DNA of 64,000 nt from positions 98,626 to 162,625 of the forward strand of contig BCLD01000001.1 of assembly GCA_001600875.1 (NCBI GenBank), in the 5' to 3' direction. The stretch comes from Solicoccozyma terricola. Its lineage: Eukaryota; Basidiomycota; Tremellomycetes; Filobasidiales; Piskurozymaceae. Shown piece after piece: positions 35,521 to 48,700 of the stretch. The translations under genes and the position numbers were made by a program. Each line of letters starts with the position of its first letter. The stretch's first letter is position 1. The notes under the pieces were generated by a model. That model saw only the letters and a list, made by a program, of their open reading frames with translations, had not been told where the DNA came from and did not search any database.

Positions 35521-36734
35521 GTCAGTCAGGTCAGCAGGTCAGCAGGGCAGTCATGCTGCTGTCATGCCACTCAGTTCTCCCGAAAGCCAGAGCTCTAACC
35601 GCTGGCTGGCTGGAATTGCGTCGATTGAGCGCGTACTATAACGCGCTAAAAGAGCAGCCGAGATCCGAACTTTGACCTGATTCTAGATGGAAAAGCGATG
35701 GTAAGCACCCGCCGGAATCGCCTAGGCTTATCAAGCATCCCCGCACGACAAACCTTCTTGCGCCCTTGAACTCTGAACCCTGAGCAGCGAAGGGGTTCAC
35801 AAGATTAGGCGGTTCTAGGCTTTTGCGGAAATAGGCTTGCTCTTGGCTTGGTATTTCGAAATAGCATCCTGGGACGTGCGTACGCCCCCTTCTTAAGGAG
35901 CCATCCCCGCAGCCCAATTGATTTTCATATTCCACATTGGGGCAAAGGCCCAGACTTGTCCTGTGTCCTGAGTCCTGTACCCTGTATCATGTATCCTGTA
36001 TCCTGTATCCTGTGCGGGGGACAGCTGATTCGGTGTTTCGCTCCGTTGGCCCCGGGGAGAATTGGGGAACAGATACAACTGAATTAATGACCTCCAACGA
36101 CAACCTGCGCCGGAATTAGGCGGTTTGCAATCATGCTCACCTCACTCAACGTGGCAACTAGTCGTTGCTTTCGAAACCTGTTCTGTTAACAGGTCCGTTA
36201 GCAAGTCTACACCGTCTCGGCTTGCCTTTACCTTATTCGGACCAACACCTCCAGGAGCAAGACAGCACCAACTCTTCCAATTACGTAGATTCCCGCCCCA
36301 GGCACACAGTAGTTCAATCTAGGTCAGGCTAAAGTTGTTCCACAACCGTCCTTCGTTATCCTGCCTTGCATTGAAAAGCACGGGAAGAGGCCTGGGAGAT
36401 TTCATACCGAGGATAAGACTCCGGTTCCTGCCACTGCTTCCACTCGTCTTAGAGACCAGAACGGCATTTCACAATACAAAAGCCAACTGAAGCAGCAGGG
36501 ATTACAATCTCTGCCCAATCAGTAGAACAAACCGACGTTGCGTTACAACATGTGAGTGCGATTTCCATGGCATACCTTCTCCATGTCTTTGCAGCTATGG
36601 GTTTGAAAGACTACGATAGCACGTTCGTCAACCTCGCCACCATCACCAAAGCCTTTCTCTCCTTGACCCACCAATGACCGTTCGTTGTCTTTATGTTGAA
36701 TCAACTGACAATCGCCTTGCTTTGCTACTTTTAG
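35131..36734. other. Intergenic region with TCCTGTA tandem repeat
   Basis: About 1.6 kb between the DUF427 and HMG-box genes. Apart from the antisense frame above and the heptamer repeat, I see no gene, tRNA or intact mobile element. Terminal repeats or transposase-like words were looked for and not found. Confidence 0.5.
35957..36015 (+). repeat. Imperfect heptamer tandem repeat (TCCTGTA)n
   Basis: Six to seven copies of a TCCTGTA/TCCTGTG-type unit can be read, with a few substitutions. Confidence 0.8.
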
Positions 36735-39149
36735 ATGTATCACTATCTCACCCCACCTATACAATCCTCACCTACCGAGTCAAGCCAACACTCACCTCAT
36801 CATCACTACGCTCTCCCTTCCCTGTCCTCTTCATCCTTCCCCTTTCCACAAGCCGGAAAGATGGATCCACCCATCTCTACCTCGTACCGCGGAGACTCGA
36901 GTGGCTATTCACCAGGTATCCGTCTGACGCCACTCACGATTGAAGAGAGACGTTTACCCAACGAAGCCCTCGAGCTGAACGACTACGATCGTGGTCATGT
37001 CCGTAGCTACGAAGGCGACGGCAGGAATTATCACAGTAGGGTGGCGAGGGAGTATGTTGTCGGCGAGGGATATCGCGAGAGAACTCAGAGTCCGAAGAGA
37101 GAGTCGCTTGTGAATTTGACTGGACCGAGACGGCCTTGGACCGACGTCAAGGCGGATTTGGATTCTACTCGAGCACCCATTCACACCATTTCACCTCCAC
37201 AGTCGGTGAATGAGTCGGTACTTGGATTGAAGCAAGATCAACTTCCAAATTCCAAGAGGCGAATGGAAAGGTCAAGGAGTGGCACGCCGCTAACTACCCT
37301 CGATCTTTCGCTGGCTAAGAATGAGGGAACTTTGGGCAGACGACCGTACTCACATGCAGACGCAGAAGAAGCTGGTAAGTACGTCGTGAGTAGCCCAACA
37401 GGGATTGGAAGCTCATCAGACGAAATTACTCTGACAGACTTCAAGACTCATTCTAGCATTCGTGGCGTTGATTGCCATCACTTGTCAAAGCCCAGAAGTC
37501 CAACGTTTGGTCCGTACGAAGCTTCTCTGTCCTCGCGACGGTATTCGAATGCCAGCATGATCTCTCCATACTCGGTTGCATCTAATTACGATGTGCCCGG
37601 TATTGAAACACAAGTTCGAGTTCAGGCTTCTATTGGAGATCCTTCAACTCATCACAATCCAGACAGTCCGTTTTCAATTTATCAAGACGGGTTGACGCGT
37701 GATCGAAACATCCTTGAACGCCAACTGAACGGACGTGATGAGGAATCACAAGAGTACGACATGCTGCGATCAAGGGAGAGCTTGGGATTGGATCGAAATG
37801 ATGTGCAGGCTGCTGAGATGTTGGCCAATCTCGATCGTGGTCACTCGTCCAAGAAGAGGAGGACGAGTTCAGATGAGGATCAGGCAACGATGCAGCCGGC
37901 CGCTTCAACGGTCAGAATTGGAATTGATGGTGGGCAGGCATCACCAAAAGTGAAAAGCAAAGCAAAGGACGGTGAGATCGTGTGAACCTTTCCGACCTAT
38001 GACACCTTACTGATGTGCTGGTCTATTGCAGGAACAAAACGCGCCAATAGCACGCCGAAGAATCGCTTGCCACTGCCTCCTGATCCTCGACTACTCCCTT
38101 ACAATCACGAGCAAGCTGTCAAGGACCTCTCGAACGATGTTTTTCTGGCGGGATTGCTCGCTCAAGAGAAGAGGGTAAAGGACGATAAACCAAGGAGGCC
38201 GATGAACTGTGAGTGGAGGAAGGTAGATGGCTAGGGTTCGGCAAGAAGACTGGCGACTGACACTTATATTACAGCTTGGATGATCTACACCAAGTACCGA
38301 AGAAGGAAGCTTCGTGAAGGCAACTGCGAGCTCAAGACTGGCGAGGCTAGTACTCGACTCGCCAACGAGTGGCATTTCGTACTGCAGCCTGTTAGTCCGC
38401 TAGCATGTCTGGTATGCTTACAGTCACCAATGCTCACGCCTTTCCTTTTTTTTCCCTTCTTGCAGCACGAACAAGCTCTCTGGGAAGGCCTCTACCTCAG
38501 ACTTCGAGCTGCATTCGATGCAAAACACCCCGACTACATCTTTACTCGTTCCGCCAACGGTACAAAGAAGAAGGGAACTCGAGGTGGGAAGAAGCATGAG
38601 ACCGCTGTCGCCTCCGACTCTGCGTCGGCCTCGCCGACATCGTCCAAGGCTTCGCTTACCACTTCCCCTGTTTTTCAAGTATTTACTCGACCAGCTCCCA
38701 ATCTGCTCGAGGAGGAAGACGAGGAGGACGAGCTCGAGGAAGCACGACCGGCCGAATCTCCAAGACCCCAGGTCACGCTTCCCAGGTTCATACCTCGGAA
38801 CGATAGGCTCCGTGCTGTTGCGCCCGCAGCAACCATCGACCTTCCGCGGCCTCGCGTACCTCAGCACTGGCCTGCCTTCATGCCCCGAGTACCAGCACTC
38901 GAGCTCTTCTCCCCAAGCTCCAACCCACACACCACAATCGGCACTCCACATCACGGTCGTTCCATCAACAACACCGGAGGTCGGTGCGCCGAGTGCAGGA
39001 ACCGAGATGAGAAACACGATCTGATCTGTATCTCCACGGGAACCTGTTCATGTGGACCTGAACCTCACAAGGAGTGTTCTGCGTCTGCTCGAATAATCTC
39101 GCCTGTGCATGTCGGATCGAAGGAAAGGGACTACTTCCAGCGAGCTTGA
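36735..39149 (+). CDS. Divergent HMG-box transcription factor
   Basis: Exons 36735-37971, 38032-38208, 38275-38390 and 38466-39149 join in frame (737 residues from 36735, or 695 if the later ATG at 36861, MDPPISTSYRG, is the start). Most of the first 410 residues are Ser/Pro-rich and disordered. Across the second intron the sequence reads KPRRPMNSWMIYTKYRRRKL, then GEASTRLANEWHFV, then LWEGLYLRLRAAFDAKHPDYIFTRS. This follows the HMG-box pattern (RPMNxFMxY, a xxxLxxxW helix, and A/K xHPxYxF), as in MATA-HMG/SOX/Ste11-type DNA-binding proteins. The intron before HEQALW is a multiple of three (75 nt) and open, so retention would insert 25 residues into the box. The C-terminus contains a Cys-rich CAECRNRDEK stretch of unknown role. 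Confidence 0.78.
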
Positions 39150-39378
39150 CGAGGGGTTCTTTCTCCATTTTGCGGTTGACAGATTGTATTGCGCTACCAC
39201 TAGTTGTAACTTGAAAACGAGCACAAAAGTGTCTCGAGATTTCTATGTCTGCGTCTGCTCTTAGTTGCTTCATGGATGGGATGTGTTTCAATGCTCATTT
39301 GCGCCACCTCACGGCGTCCCCGTGTATGTATTACAACTTTTGTTTTTGCCTCTCCCTGTTCACTTCAGAACGCTTAAC

Positions 39379-40123
39379 TTAATAAGCGCCAGTGTTGGCA
39401 CCACCAACACCTGCACCTCCAACGCCTCCTCCGATACCTGCACCACCAACACCACCTGCACCGACGTTTTGCCTGAGCTGTTCAGCCTCCTGCTGCTTGT
39501 TGGCACCCTTTTGCTCCTGTTATTCACGCAAATCATGGATGCCACGAACGTCAGCGGTGTTCCCTCTTGATGCTATCGAGAAGATATCTCACCATTCCTT
39601 TCATGTGCAATATGGAACCGATCTTCTCCTGCCTCTCACCGCTCTTCTCGAGCTTGTTGGCTTCCTTGACATCCGCGTGTTCCTCTCGGCGTTCGTGATG
39701 GGTCTCACCAGTGGCCTGTGCGGGAGAACCGTAGAGATGTGTTCTTAGTAAGATGGCTCGGTGTCACCACGGTTCGCCAAGCTGGGACCTCGAACTCACC
39801 TGATGCCTGTGGTGCTCATGCTCGGCAACTCCAACGCCAGTAGCTCCGACACCAGCAGCTTCAGCACCATGGTGGTGGTGTTGGTGGTGTTCGTGACCTA
39901 CTCCAGTACCGGTAACACCAGTGCCAGTGACTCCAGTGCCAGTGACTCCAGTGCCGGTGACTCCAGTGCCGGTGACGCCGGTGTTTGCGTTGTTGTGGTG
40001 ATGTTGGTGGTGTTGGTGGTGTTCGTGACCTACTCCAGTACCGGTAACTCCAGTGCCGGTGACTCCAGTGCCAGTGACGCCGGTATTTGTGTTGTTGAAT
40101 CCAGTGTTGGTGTTGGTGTTCAT
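39379..40123 (-). CDS. His-rich, Gly-rich hydrophilin-like repeat protein
   Basis: Exons 40123-39800, 39715-39593 and 39516-39379 join to 194 residues. The first exon encodes two blocks of GVTGTGVTGTG repeats, each followed by a GHEHHQHH histidine cluster, a repeated module at both DNA and protein level. The middle exon is charged and helical (ETHHERREEHADVKEANKLEKSGERQEKIGS), and the last is Gln/Gly-rich (GGAGIGGGVGGAGVGG). There are no Cys or Trp after splicing, no signal peptide and no membrane helix. Such Gly-rich hydrophilic proteins often protect against desiccation or stress in fungi; the His clusters suggest metal binding. Both are inference. A TATA-like TATATAAT lies about 105 nt upstream of the ATG on the minus strand. 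Confidence 0.82.
39895..40113 (-). repeat. Minisatellite coding for GVTGT repeats and His clusters
   Basis: GC-rich units encoding GVTGT/GVTGTG occur in two arrays, each followed by a (CAC/CAT)-rich block. The whole module appears duplicated. Confidence 0.85.
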
Positions 40124-41076
40124 GATGATTGCTTAGTTGGATTTATTTGATTTGGGATGTCTGGTTTGAAAAGTGGTAACTGAAGAGAACAATGTTTGGA
40201 GGAGAGTAGAGGCGGACCAGGTAGAAGTTCATTATATACTTCTGCTCCCAGCAAACATCGCAAGGACACTGTACTCATACATCTTGAGATGCGTCATACG
40301 TCCGTCATAGGTTGGCCATTTCGAGTTTCATCATCACTGTCATATGACCCCTGATATGACGTTCGAGGTCTTGTTTGTAGGTGAGTGTATATACACCTTG
40401 TCGTTCGAGGGGGGTCGCAACTATTTTAGTTCCACGACACACCTGTTGGGGTGTGGGTGTGGTGTAGAACGAGACAGGTCATCCAAGGCCCCTGGCATCA
40501 TCATGCGGTGCGGCGGAGCGTCATTATGACGGTTGCCACCGTCAACGATGGGCCCCGCACGTGCAGCCGGCAATCCGCGGTTTCCCGGGCAGGCTTCGCC
40601 GACGTGAGACTTTGAGTGTGTTGCCCCATTTGGGTATAGCCTCCTCCCGATCGCTACCCCTCTGGCTCATCCGTCTGTCTCATCGACGGGCGCAACGATC
40701 GTGACATTCACAGCTTGCTCTGGCAGGCCAACTCCTGCATCCGTGCGGAACGTCGTTGCTGCTCAGCTTTCAGTTGTCACGGTCTTTCTCTGCTCTCTCA
40801 ACCCCCCCCCCCCAACAGACATGATCCAAGAACGCCGGGAGCGGTTGGATCCAACTTTTTTTTTTTTTCCCATTTGTTTGTGCTCTATTTTCCGATGGGG
40901 TTCCTCGATGCGGGATGTCCTATATAGCTGCGCCACGAGCCAGATCATGAGATGGGACGTTCCCCTTTCTCCAGGCAAAACAAAATCACCTTCGTTCCTT
41001 TCTCGGTCCATCGCCCCAACACCGCAGCAACTTCTCTATCACGCTGGTATTCCCCCTATTCTAGTCATACTCCATC
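40124..41076. other. Divergent intergenic region (hydrophilin / fasciclin promoters)
   Basis: 953 nt. Contains a TATA-like element at about 40231-40238 for the minus-strand gene, a G-rich stretch near 40411, a C run at about 40802-40813 and a T run at about 40855-40869. No exon recognised. Confidence 0.55.
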
Positions 41077-42845
41077 ATGCGTCTCTCAACCTCGATCGCT
41101 ACTCTCGCTCTTGGCGCTGTCGCCGTTTCCGCCCAGGTCAATCAGACCTATGTGATGGGTCTAGAGTCGGCCTTGACTGCTGCGTGAGTGTTATGCCATG
41201 TTTGCGGATCTCTGGAAGCCTTCGTCGGTGATGTGTGTCGTAGTGGGCAATGTATGCCATTTCCTTGGTCCTAGGCTTCCCGATCGACGCGCTGAATCGA
41301 AGGAGCACATGCGATCGCATTTCCATTATACTGACTTGCTCTCACCTTTCCTGGTTTTTCCCTTCGGATTTACTTCCTTTCCGTACTGCGATCTCAACCA
41401 AAAATCTACACCAAAATAACCTCATGCACATGGCTGTCAACCCTGTCTCCACTCCTACAGTAACCTCACCGGTCTGTCCGAATTTGCTGCCCCACTCTTC
41501 AACACCACGGAGGGAATGGCCCTATTCTCCTCCCTACAAGGATCCAACAAGACCATCTTGGCTCCTTCCAACGAGGCGTTTGCAAACATCAACTCCAGCG
41601 TAGCTTCCAACAATACTCTCGTTGCTGATATTCTCTCATACCACATTATCAACTCTTCGGTGACCAAAATCGCCCCAGAGGGACACACTCTTTTCAGGAG
41701 TCTCTACAATACTGGAATGCTACCTGGCAATGCGTAGGTTGTTGGATGCAGGTCGTTCCCTTTCATCTTTCATTGCAGGCTCATGTCTATCTTTGATTGC
41801 GTCCGAACAGCACTCAACCCGTCGTCTTCTCGAACGGATCATCATCCTCAAACTCCTCATCGAGCAACTCTTCGATGGTCTTGGTCCTTACAGCTACACA
41901 GAACGTCACCGTGACTGGCGGTCCTCTCCAGGCTGGAAACTTGATGATCTACATTATCGACCAGGTGGGTTCCTTTTGAGCATGAATGGGAATCACTTAC
42001 AGGGAATTGATATGTTTTCTGCTCACGCACCGGAAAACACCAACAACAGATTCTTGACTTGCCAATGACCTTGAGCGCCGCCGCCGAGACTTTATTCCCT
42101 TCGTTGACTGGTTTGATCACCCAGGCCAACCTCTTGCAGCCTCTCGAGTGAGTGTCTGTCCAGGTCTGGAATGATTCCCCATGTGCGGAAAATCCAGTGT
42201 CTCACCTTCCCCCCCTTCTGCCTACTTGCAGGGCGATCGACGGCGTCACCATCTTTGCTCCCAATGACCTAGCCTTCCAGTCCATCGCCTCCTCTGTTGG
42301 AAATCTCACCAACCCCGAGGTTTTGACCATCCTTGCCAACCACGTCATCAACGGGTCTGTCGCTTACTCTACCCAGTTGGCATCTGCCAACTACACCTCT
42401 GCTGCTGGTGAACCATTCAAGTTCACGACCAATTCGACTGGTACTTTCGTCAGCTCTGGAAACAGTACCGCGAAGATCATTCAAGCTGATATCCCCATTA
42501 CCAACGGTGTCATTCACGTGAGTTCTGTCGATCATCTCTGGAGCCGGTCGGTTGTATGCCATCAGATACTAATCTTCCAATCGTTCCTACACACTTCAGC
42601 TCATTGACGGCGTTCTTGTCAATACCGCTTCCAACAACACCGCCGCTGCTGCCGCCGAGTCTTCCTACTCTATGGCCGCCACCATGACCCCGACTGCTAC
42701 CAGCGGCGGTGGCGGTGGCCCCATCGGCTCGGCCAGCGCTTCTGGCGCTGCCTCTACCAGCAAGTCCGCTGGAGAGCTCACCAAGGCTTCGGGCGCTTTG
42801 TTGCCCTTGACCGGTGCTATTGCTTTCCTCTTCAGCTTGATCTAA
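41077..42845 (+). CDS. GPI-anchored fasciclin (FAS1) cell-surface protein
   Basis: Starts MRLSTSIATLALGAVAVSAQ, a clear signal peptide. After the first splice (GCT AAC) it reads ANLTGLSEFAAPLFNTTEG and KTILAPSNEAFANINSS, with DILSYHIINSSV: a FAS1 domain with its TxxAPSNxAF and YHxL boxes. A second FAS1 copy follows (AIDGVTIFAPNDLAFQSIASS, EVLTILANHVINGSVAYS, GVIHLIDGVL). The C-terminus is Ser/Ala/Gly-rich and ends in a hydrophobic stretch (ASGALLPLTGAIAFLFSLI) that looks like a GPI-attachment signal. Many NxS/T sites are present. Fasciclin proteins mediate adhesion and wall/matrix contacts. Stop TAA at 42843-42845. Four introns are read. Confidence 0.92.
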
Positions 42846-43403
42846 GCGAAAGAAGGAGGTAGCCGATGGACAGCTGAAGAAAAGAATTGGAGGAGGTATG
42901 AGTAGTGGCAATGCGAAAGGGGCTTGAAGGATCTGGGGCTTGGTCGGTATCTTACCACGAATTATTGTTTGATAATAATCTATGCGAGTCGCCGAAACAC
43001 GAGCCAGGGCCCTTATCCACTGGAACCTCCAATATGTACAGGACTGTGGGAGCCGAGATTGAGTCTACTGTTTGGTTCAGCAGATATCCGAGAGATGCAT
43101 GTCAATCCAGGAACACGTGGTTTCAATTTCCAGAGAAGGGGTCCTCAAACCATCTCATGTCAAAATAATTCATGTTGCAGCAGGAGCACATTCAACACTG
43201 CCATCGTCACCGTTACCGTCATCAGCACCTGCTAGTCCCACACCTTGGCTGCCTTCTCATCGTTTGCCCTCCATCCGGTGCTCCTTACGAACTCCTACGT
43301 TGTCCTGCCCTTCACACCTCGGAGTTCATGCGCGTCTTCTAATACTCGTCTAGCTCAAACCTCAACGATAAAGTCGAAATCCCTTGCAATCGACCTACCC
43401 ACA
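42846..43403. other. Intergenic region, YVH1 promoter
   Basis: 558 nt. Nothing recognised apart from the presumed fasciclin 3' end and the YVH1 promoter. Confidence 0.5.
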
Positions 43404-45697
43404 ATGGATCCAACAGCTCCGTCAGACACGTCTGGACGACGACCTTCATTGGCTCCTTCATCAGTCTTTGAAGGAACCGATAGCGAAAGGATGAGTGAAC
43501 ATGCCGAGGAGGAAGAAGAGGAGAATGTCGAGTTGGGGCATATGCAGGAGGTGATTCCTGGTTTGTGGTTGGGTGATATAGTGGCTGCGATGGACGAGGA
43601 GATCTTGAAGGCTGCTAATATTGTGAGTTCTGCTATCTGAACATCTACGCTTTCCCAAGCCAACAGTCCAATCGCTTACTTGCCAGCCTTGCTTGAACGA
43701 CTTTAGACAGCCATCATGTCAATCATCCGTCAAAAGATACCTTGCCCACCTGGGATAAAACTCCTTCCTATCCCAATCGACGATGGCCCATCTACCGATA
43801 TACTCTCTTATCTACCGAAAACTGTCGAGTGGATTCAAAATGCCATTGACGCAGGAGAAGGCAGTGTGCTTGTTCATTGTCAAGCTGGAATGAGTGAGTC
43901 CGTCGGAGGTATAAAACGGACAGGAAAAACCTGACTGGATTCCTCCGTGATATCTTGCAGGCCGATCAGCAACAGTCGTAGCCGCTTACCTCATGCACCA
44001 ACTATCCATCTCGCCAGATGAGGCAATCGATATGATTCGTGAGAAGAGGCATGTCATCCAGTGAGATCAACGAAACGACATTCTTGCTTTCTGTCCAACA
44101 TCGCACGCTGATCCGCTGTTTGAGAGTATAGACCATCAGATACGTTCATGGAGCAACTTCAGTTGTATTATCTGGCCCATTGTCGTGTCTCGACGAGAGA
44201 TAGGTCGACGAGACAATGGTATATGGAACGGAATGCTGCTGCGGTTATGAGTGCGCATCTGCTGGTATATCACAATTTTCTTTCCTTTTGGCGCTGGATG
44301 CTGACGTCCAGCACCTGCAGACGATGGAGAACCACCAGCGATAGATAAGATGGCAAAGTATCCGGCTACGCCGACCGCTAGCATGCCTCCGTCGCCAGCT
44401 GGCGGTCATGGAAGGAGGAAAATTCGGTGCAAGATGTGTCGGTGTGTCAAAGACCCTGATCTTGAAACGGTGGATGAGTCGAGTTGACGATACATCTGCC
44501 CCCAGTCGTCACCTGGCAACTCGCGATCACATGATGGACCACATCCTTGACCAATCCCCATTATCCCGCTCACGAACACCTTCAACAAGCATCAACCTCC
44601 CATCTCCCTTGTCTGCAGGGGATACCGCTACTCAACCTCGTTCTCGTACACCTAGCGTCTCCCAGGTGGTTATATCGCCATCAGGGCTCGGTGGACCAAG
44701 ATCCGTCGACCTAAACATCTCCAGTAGTCAGCCTGGAGGATCACAACCATCACAAACACAAGACGCCGGGACTTCGTCAAGTTTGCCATTACCGAGGAAG
44801 TATATGGACGCAGAGTCGTTGGCATCTAGATTGCCACCTCAGCTGGCGGCATTGAGAGCTGGCGTTCCCTCGTCAGGTTCGAATCTTGCTGCATCCGCAT
44901 CACCTTTCTCTCCGTCGAGTGTATTGGACGCATCGATCGCGGCCTCACTTGGGCCGATTTCACCTACTGTCCCTCCCCCAGCTTCGAGCATATACTCTCG
45001 CACAAGCAGGGATACTACAAGTATCTCGGGGTCCATAGGGTCCAATAACGGCCCATTGCCTGCATACGATATACCGTCTCCTGCACAAGATGCTACACCA
45101 TTTCGACGGAACTCGTTGCGTACAGCTGGTCTGTCGATGTCCACTGACAGCAATGGATCCGGATCCGGATCCGGTGATTCTGGTCAACGCTCCGATGGAC
45201 ACAAGACGGCTGCCCGAAAACTCTCCATGCTAGCACTCACTCCAGGCGGGACTGGAAATGGAGGAAAACCCGATATATCACTCGACACGCAAAGCCTATC
45301 GAACACTAGCTCCAGTCCAAGTTTTCCTACAACGGGTCCCCCTATCCTGGTCAACCCCAAGTGTTCAGGATATTTTGTGGAACCGGTGAGTAAGAGAGGG
45401 ACAGTGTAGGGGCGAACACCATATTCTACCTTTCATGGGCTAAACTTGTCACCGCCTCAGCTCACTTGGATGGAGCCAATGCTTGCTAACGGAGCGCTTC
45501 AAGGTAAGATCGTTTGTCCAAATGAAAAATGCGGCGCAAAGATCGGCAGCTATGACTGGGCCGGTGTGCAGTGTGGATGCAAGGAGTGGGTGGTACCAGT
45601 AAGTGTACTTGTCTAACCGAGCGCCATACCATCTTGCTCATCTTCCGCAATGCAGGGCTTTTGCATCTCGCGGAGCAAGGTTGACGAGGTCTGGTAA
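43404..45697 (+). CDS. YVH1: Dual-specificity phosphatase with C-terminal zinc domain (YVH1/DUSP12)
   Basis: Start ATG 43404 (MDPTAPSDTSGRR). Exon 43404-43622 ends EEILKAANI and joins 43707-43893. The catalytic signature VHCQAGMSRSAT is completed across the next intron (HCx5R with the nucleophile Cys). YLMHQLSISPDEAIDMIREKR follows. A later splice uses GTGCGC after an ATG codon. Zinc ligands appear as IRCKMCR, joined to RHLATRDHMMDHILDQ. After a long Ser/Pro-rich insert of about 270 residues, the second half reads CSGYFVEPLTWMEPML, then GKIVCPNEKCGAKIGSYDWAGVQCGCKEWVVPGF, and ends SRSKVDEVW. This is the YVH1 layout. Yvh1 releases Mrt4 from pre-60S ribosomes through its zinc domain. The disordered insert between the two zinc halves is long. 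Confidence 0.93.
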
Positions 45698-45798
45698 TTT
45701 ACGCATGTTCACCATTGTTACATTTCAATTATACATACACCAATACCATCAAGCAAATCTTACACTGTCCACTGGTATACGAGTCCGTGTTGTCTATA

Positions 45799-48700
45799 TT
45801 ACTCGGTCCGTGTGCGACGCGCAGTGGCCATAAAACCCGGATCGCTCCGCCGCTCATGTTTCTCCAATGGCGAAGCCATGAGCTCTGGAGAAATTGCTGT
45901 CATCGCCTTTAGCTCGTAAGCCTCGCCATTCGCTTGCCGTGACCCCACCGTGTCTAGGGCTGGCAGCAGGACGGCAGTGTACGATCCCGCAGAGTTCGCT
46001 CTAGGAAGTAAGGGCTTGCGCGTAGGACTGGTTGCTGCCACGGCAAAAGGGTCCAAAGATTCTCCTCCCGGAGAGCTGTACAGAATGGATCGCATCGTCG
46101 ACGTTGACGGTGATTTGTCTCTGCGGGGCGAATCTTGCCAGCCGAGAGGAGGATAAGGCATGTCCCACCCCGAACGTGTGCTCCTCGAGCTTTGCCTGCT
46201 TTCACCGCTCTCCACGTGTGGTTGCCTCTCATCCTCGGTGGATGTACGTTGTCGACTGCTGCTGTCGGTCTTGCCCTCATCTGCCCATGAGTCCACGTCG
46301 AAATCGGAATAGCCGTCGACCATGCTTTTTTGCCGCTGCATCGATTGAAACTTTTTACTGCGGCGGGCTGCTCCAGCCGATGAAGGGTCTTCATCTTGCG
46401 ACGTCGAGTACGCTGCGCCACCGACAGTGCCCGTTGCCCCATACTTGCGCCGCAGCCAGAAATACCAGGCGCAAAATACTCCAGCAGCGAGAGCCAGAGA
46501 GCCAAGGACGGCTGCAGTGGCAATGATGCCCCCCGATACCACGTGACGACCAGTCGAAGCGTTGGCCGCTTTTCCATTCGTGCCTCCCGATGGAGTAGTA
46601 GTCGGGGTGGATAGTGGTTGGTTAAGTACCCGAACATTCCAAAACTCCTGCGAAGCTTGAGTCGCGTTCGTGAGGCTGACCAGACCGACCTGTGGCGCCC
46701 AGGTGGAAGAACTGGAACCGGCGGCAGGGTAGGTGTAAACCGAATACACGTTCTTCAAAAAGGAGCTGCCCATGATACTGCGAAGGCGGGGGGGTGTATG
46801 AGACACACGATGCATGTGAGTACGCCGTGTTCGGACTCGAACTCACACATCGCCAGCAGTCAGCCCTGCAGCGTATTGCATGCTGCCAAGGCAAGTGGTC
46901 CGTGACGCATCGTTGGAGGTGTAGTCGGACATGTCGAGAGGATGGACGGCATATGTTTGCCCATTGAAGTTGAAGGAGAGGGATAATTCGAGGGTACAAG
47001 GTACGTAGTCTACGAAGAGGCGGTCATCAGCACATTGTTAACGACTGCAACCCAGGGAGAGGATGACCCACAGTTTCCATCCGATGCGGGGCCGACTGTA
47101 TGGGTATAGTATGAGCGCCGGTCTCCCACTGACTTCCATCCCACTCACTGCTCCATGCCCCGTATACGGCATTCAATAGATTGCGATCGCCAAAAAGGAT
47201 CTGACTCCCGCCCGAATCGAAGACGGCTACTGGCCAGCTCTGAGACGTAGCGGTGGAAGAAGGTAAACTGATGGTAGAAGACTTGGGATTGCCCGGTGGG
47301 GTTGAGGATGTTCCCGGTGTTTGCCAGATAGCTGCGAAGAGGATTTTCTAAGTATCAACAGAGGATCTTCGTGTTGGGGATGAGCGACGGAAGACTCACT
47401 CGCTGTAATTCCCTGCAAGATTACTCTCCAATAATTGGGGCCACTCGCAGCAGAGACCAGAGAGAGCCAGTTCGGAGTGCAAGGGCTACCACAGATACTT
47501 GGATCGTGCATTGCTGCGAGGAAGGGTATGATGGGCATGGGATCAGGAGGTGATATCGGGGGGGGGGACAGAGAATGCTTACCAATTCCCAAGACACTCC
47601 TGGTCCGGGTATCTCCTACCCGTTCTAGAGACAGGGCAAAGAAACGTCCTTGAGGTGCGCTTGTACCAGACGAGCTATAAGAGAGATCGACTAGTTGGTA
47701 GGATGCAACGTGTGGAACCATACATCTTTTTCCGACTCACAAGAGATTATCAAGGAATGTAGCGCCATCAGGCTGACCGGAGGTTGATCCAGGTATCTGC
47801 GAGGAGATGACTGAATTCGCCGGCACTGCGTAGCCCCATGTGGGAAAGAAAAAGGAAAAATGTCAGAAATCCACATCGAAGCGGTAGAAGGTCAGCGTCC
47901 TCCGACTCACGAGCTAGACCGAGTATACCTGCGAATTGACCCCCACTGAGATCCTCATTTTGAACCGTATCAGCGACGATCATCGCTTGATATGCAATAT
48001 CGAAGCCGTTCTGACCACCATTTCCGGTCCCGTTTGCAGAAGTGACCACTGTAGTCTCTGTGACCCCAATCTGGACTTCATCCCAGTACACCTCGCCCGA
48101 TGCGAACCCGGTTTGATACGTAAGGTTGGTGTAGACGCCCTGGGAGGATAGCATGAGGTAAGCATGTGTAATTTCCTTTGTTCGGATGGCACGAGAGCGT
48201 ACCGAGTCCAATGATCTTCCAGCATCAAACTTTGTAAATCCACTACCAGAGCAACTCGAAGTCCCGCACGTAGTCCCAGCGATCCACTGAAAAACGGGAC
48301 CGGGACCGGGACCGGGACGGGTTGGCGAGTGTGATGGAAGATGGCATCAGCCCGTAAAACCACGTACGACGCATCTCAATCCCACACATATGTTCTCCCA
48401 AAACTCACCATATCACTACTTCCCAAATCGATCTGTACATTCACCGTCTGATAATCTAACGATGCATCCCACGCTCTCTTTGTCCAAATCGAACCACTTT
48501 TTTTCATCTCACCGCTTCTCTCCCTTTTCCTCTTGGCTCCATTAGTCGGAATCGACGTTGTTATTCCCGATGAAATAGTGGATGTTCCTTGTGATTGGGT
48601 GTACGCTCCGACGACTGACGTTCCAAAAAGTCCATTTTTCGTAGATGAAGCCCGTTCACTCAATGTGGTTTCATTCAATACACCAGAGAATGAAGGCGGT

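Noticed and set aside
35957..36015. Heptamer repeat considered as telomere-like or CRISPR
   Set aside because: TCCTGTA does not match fungal telomere repeats (TTAGGG-like), has no spacers, and is short.
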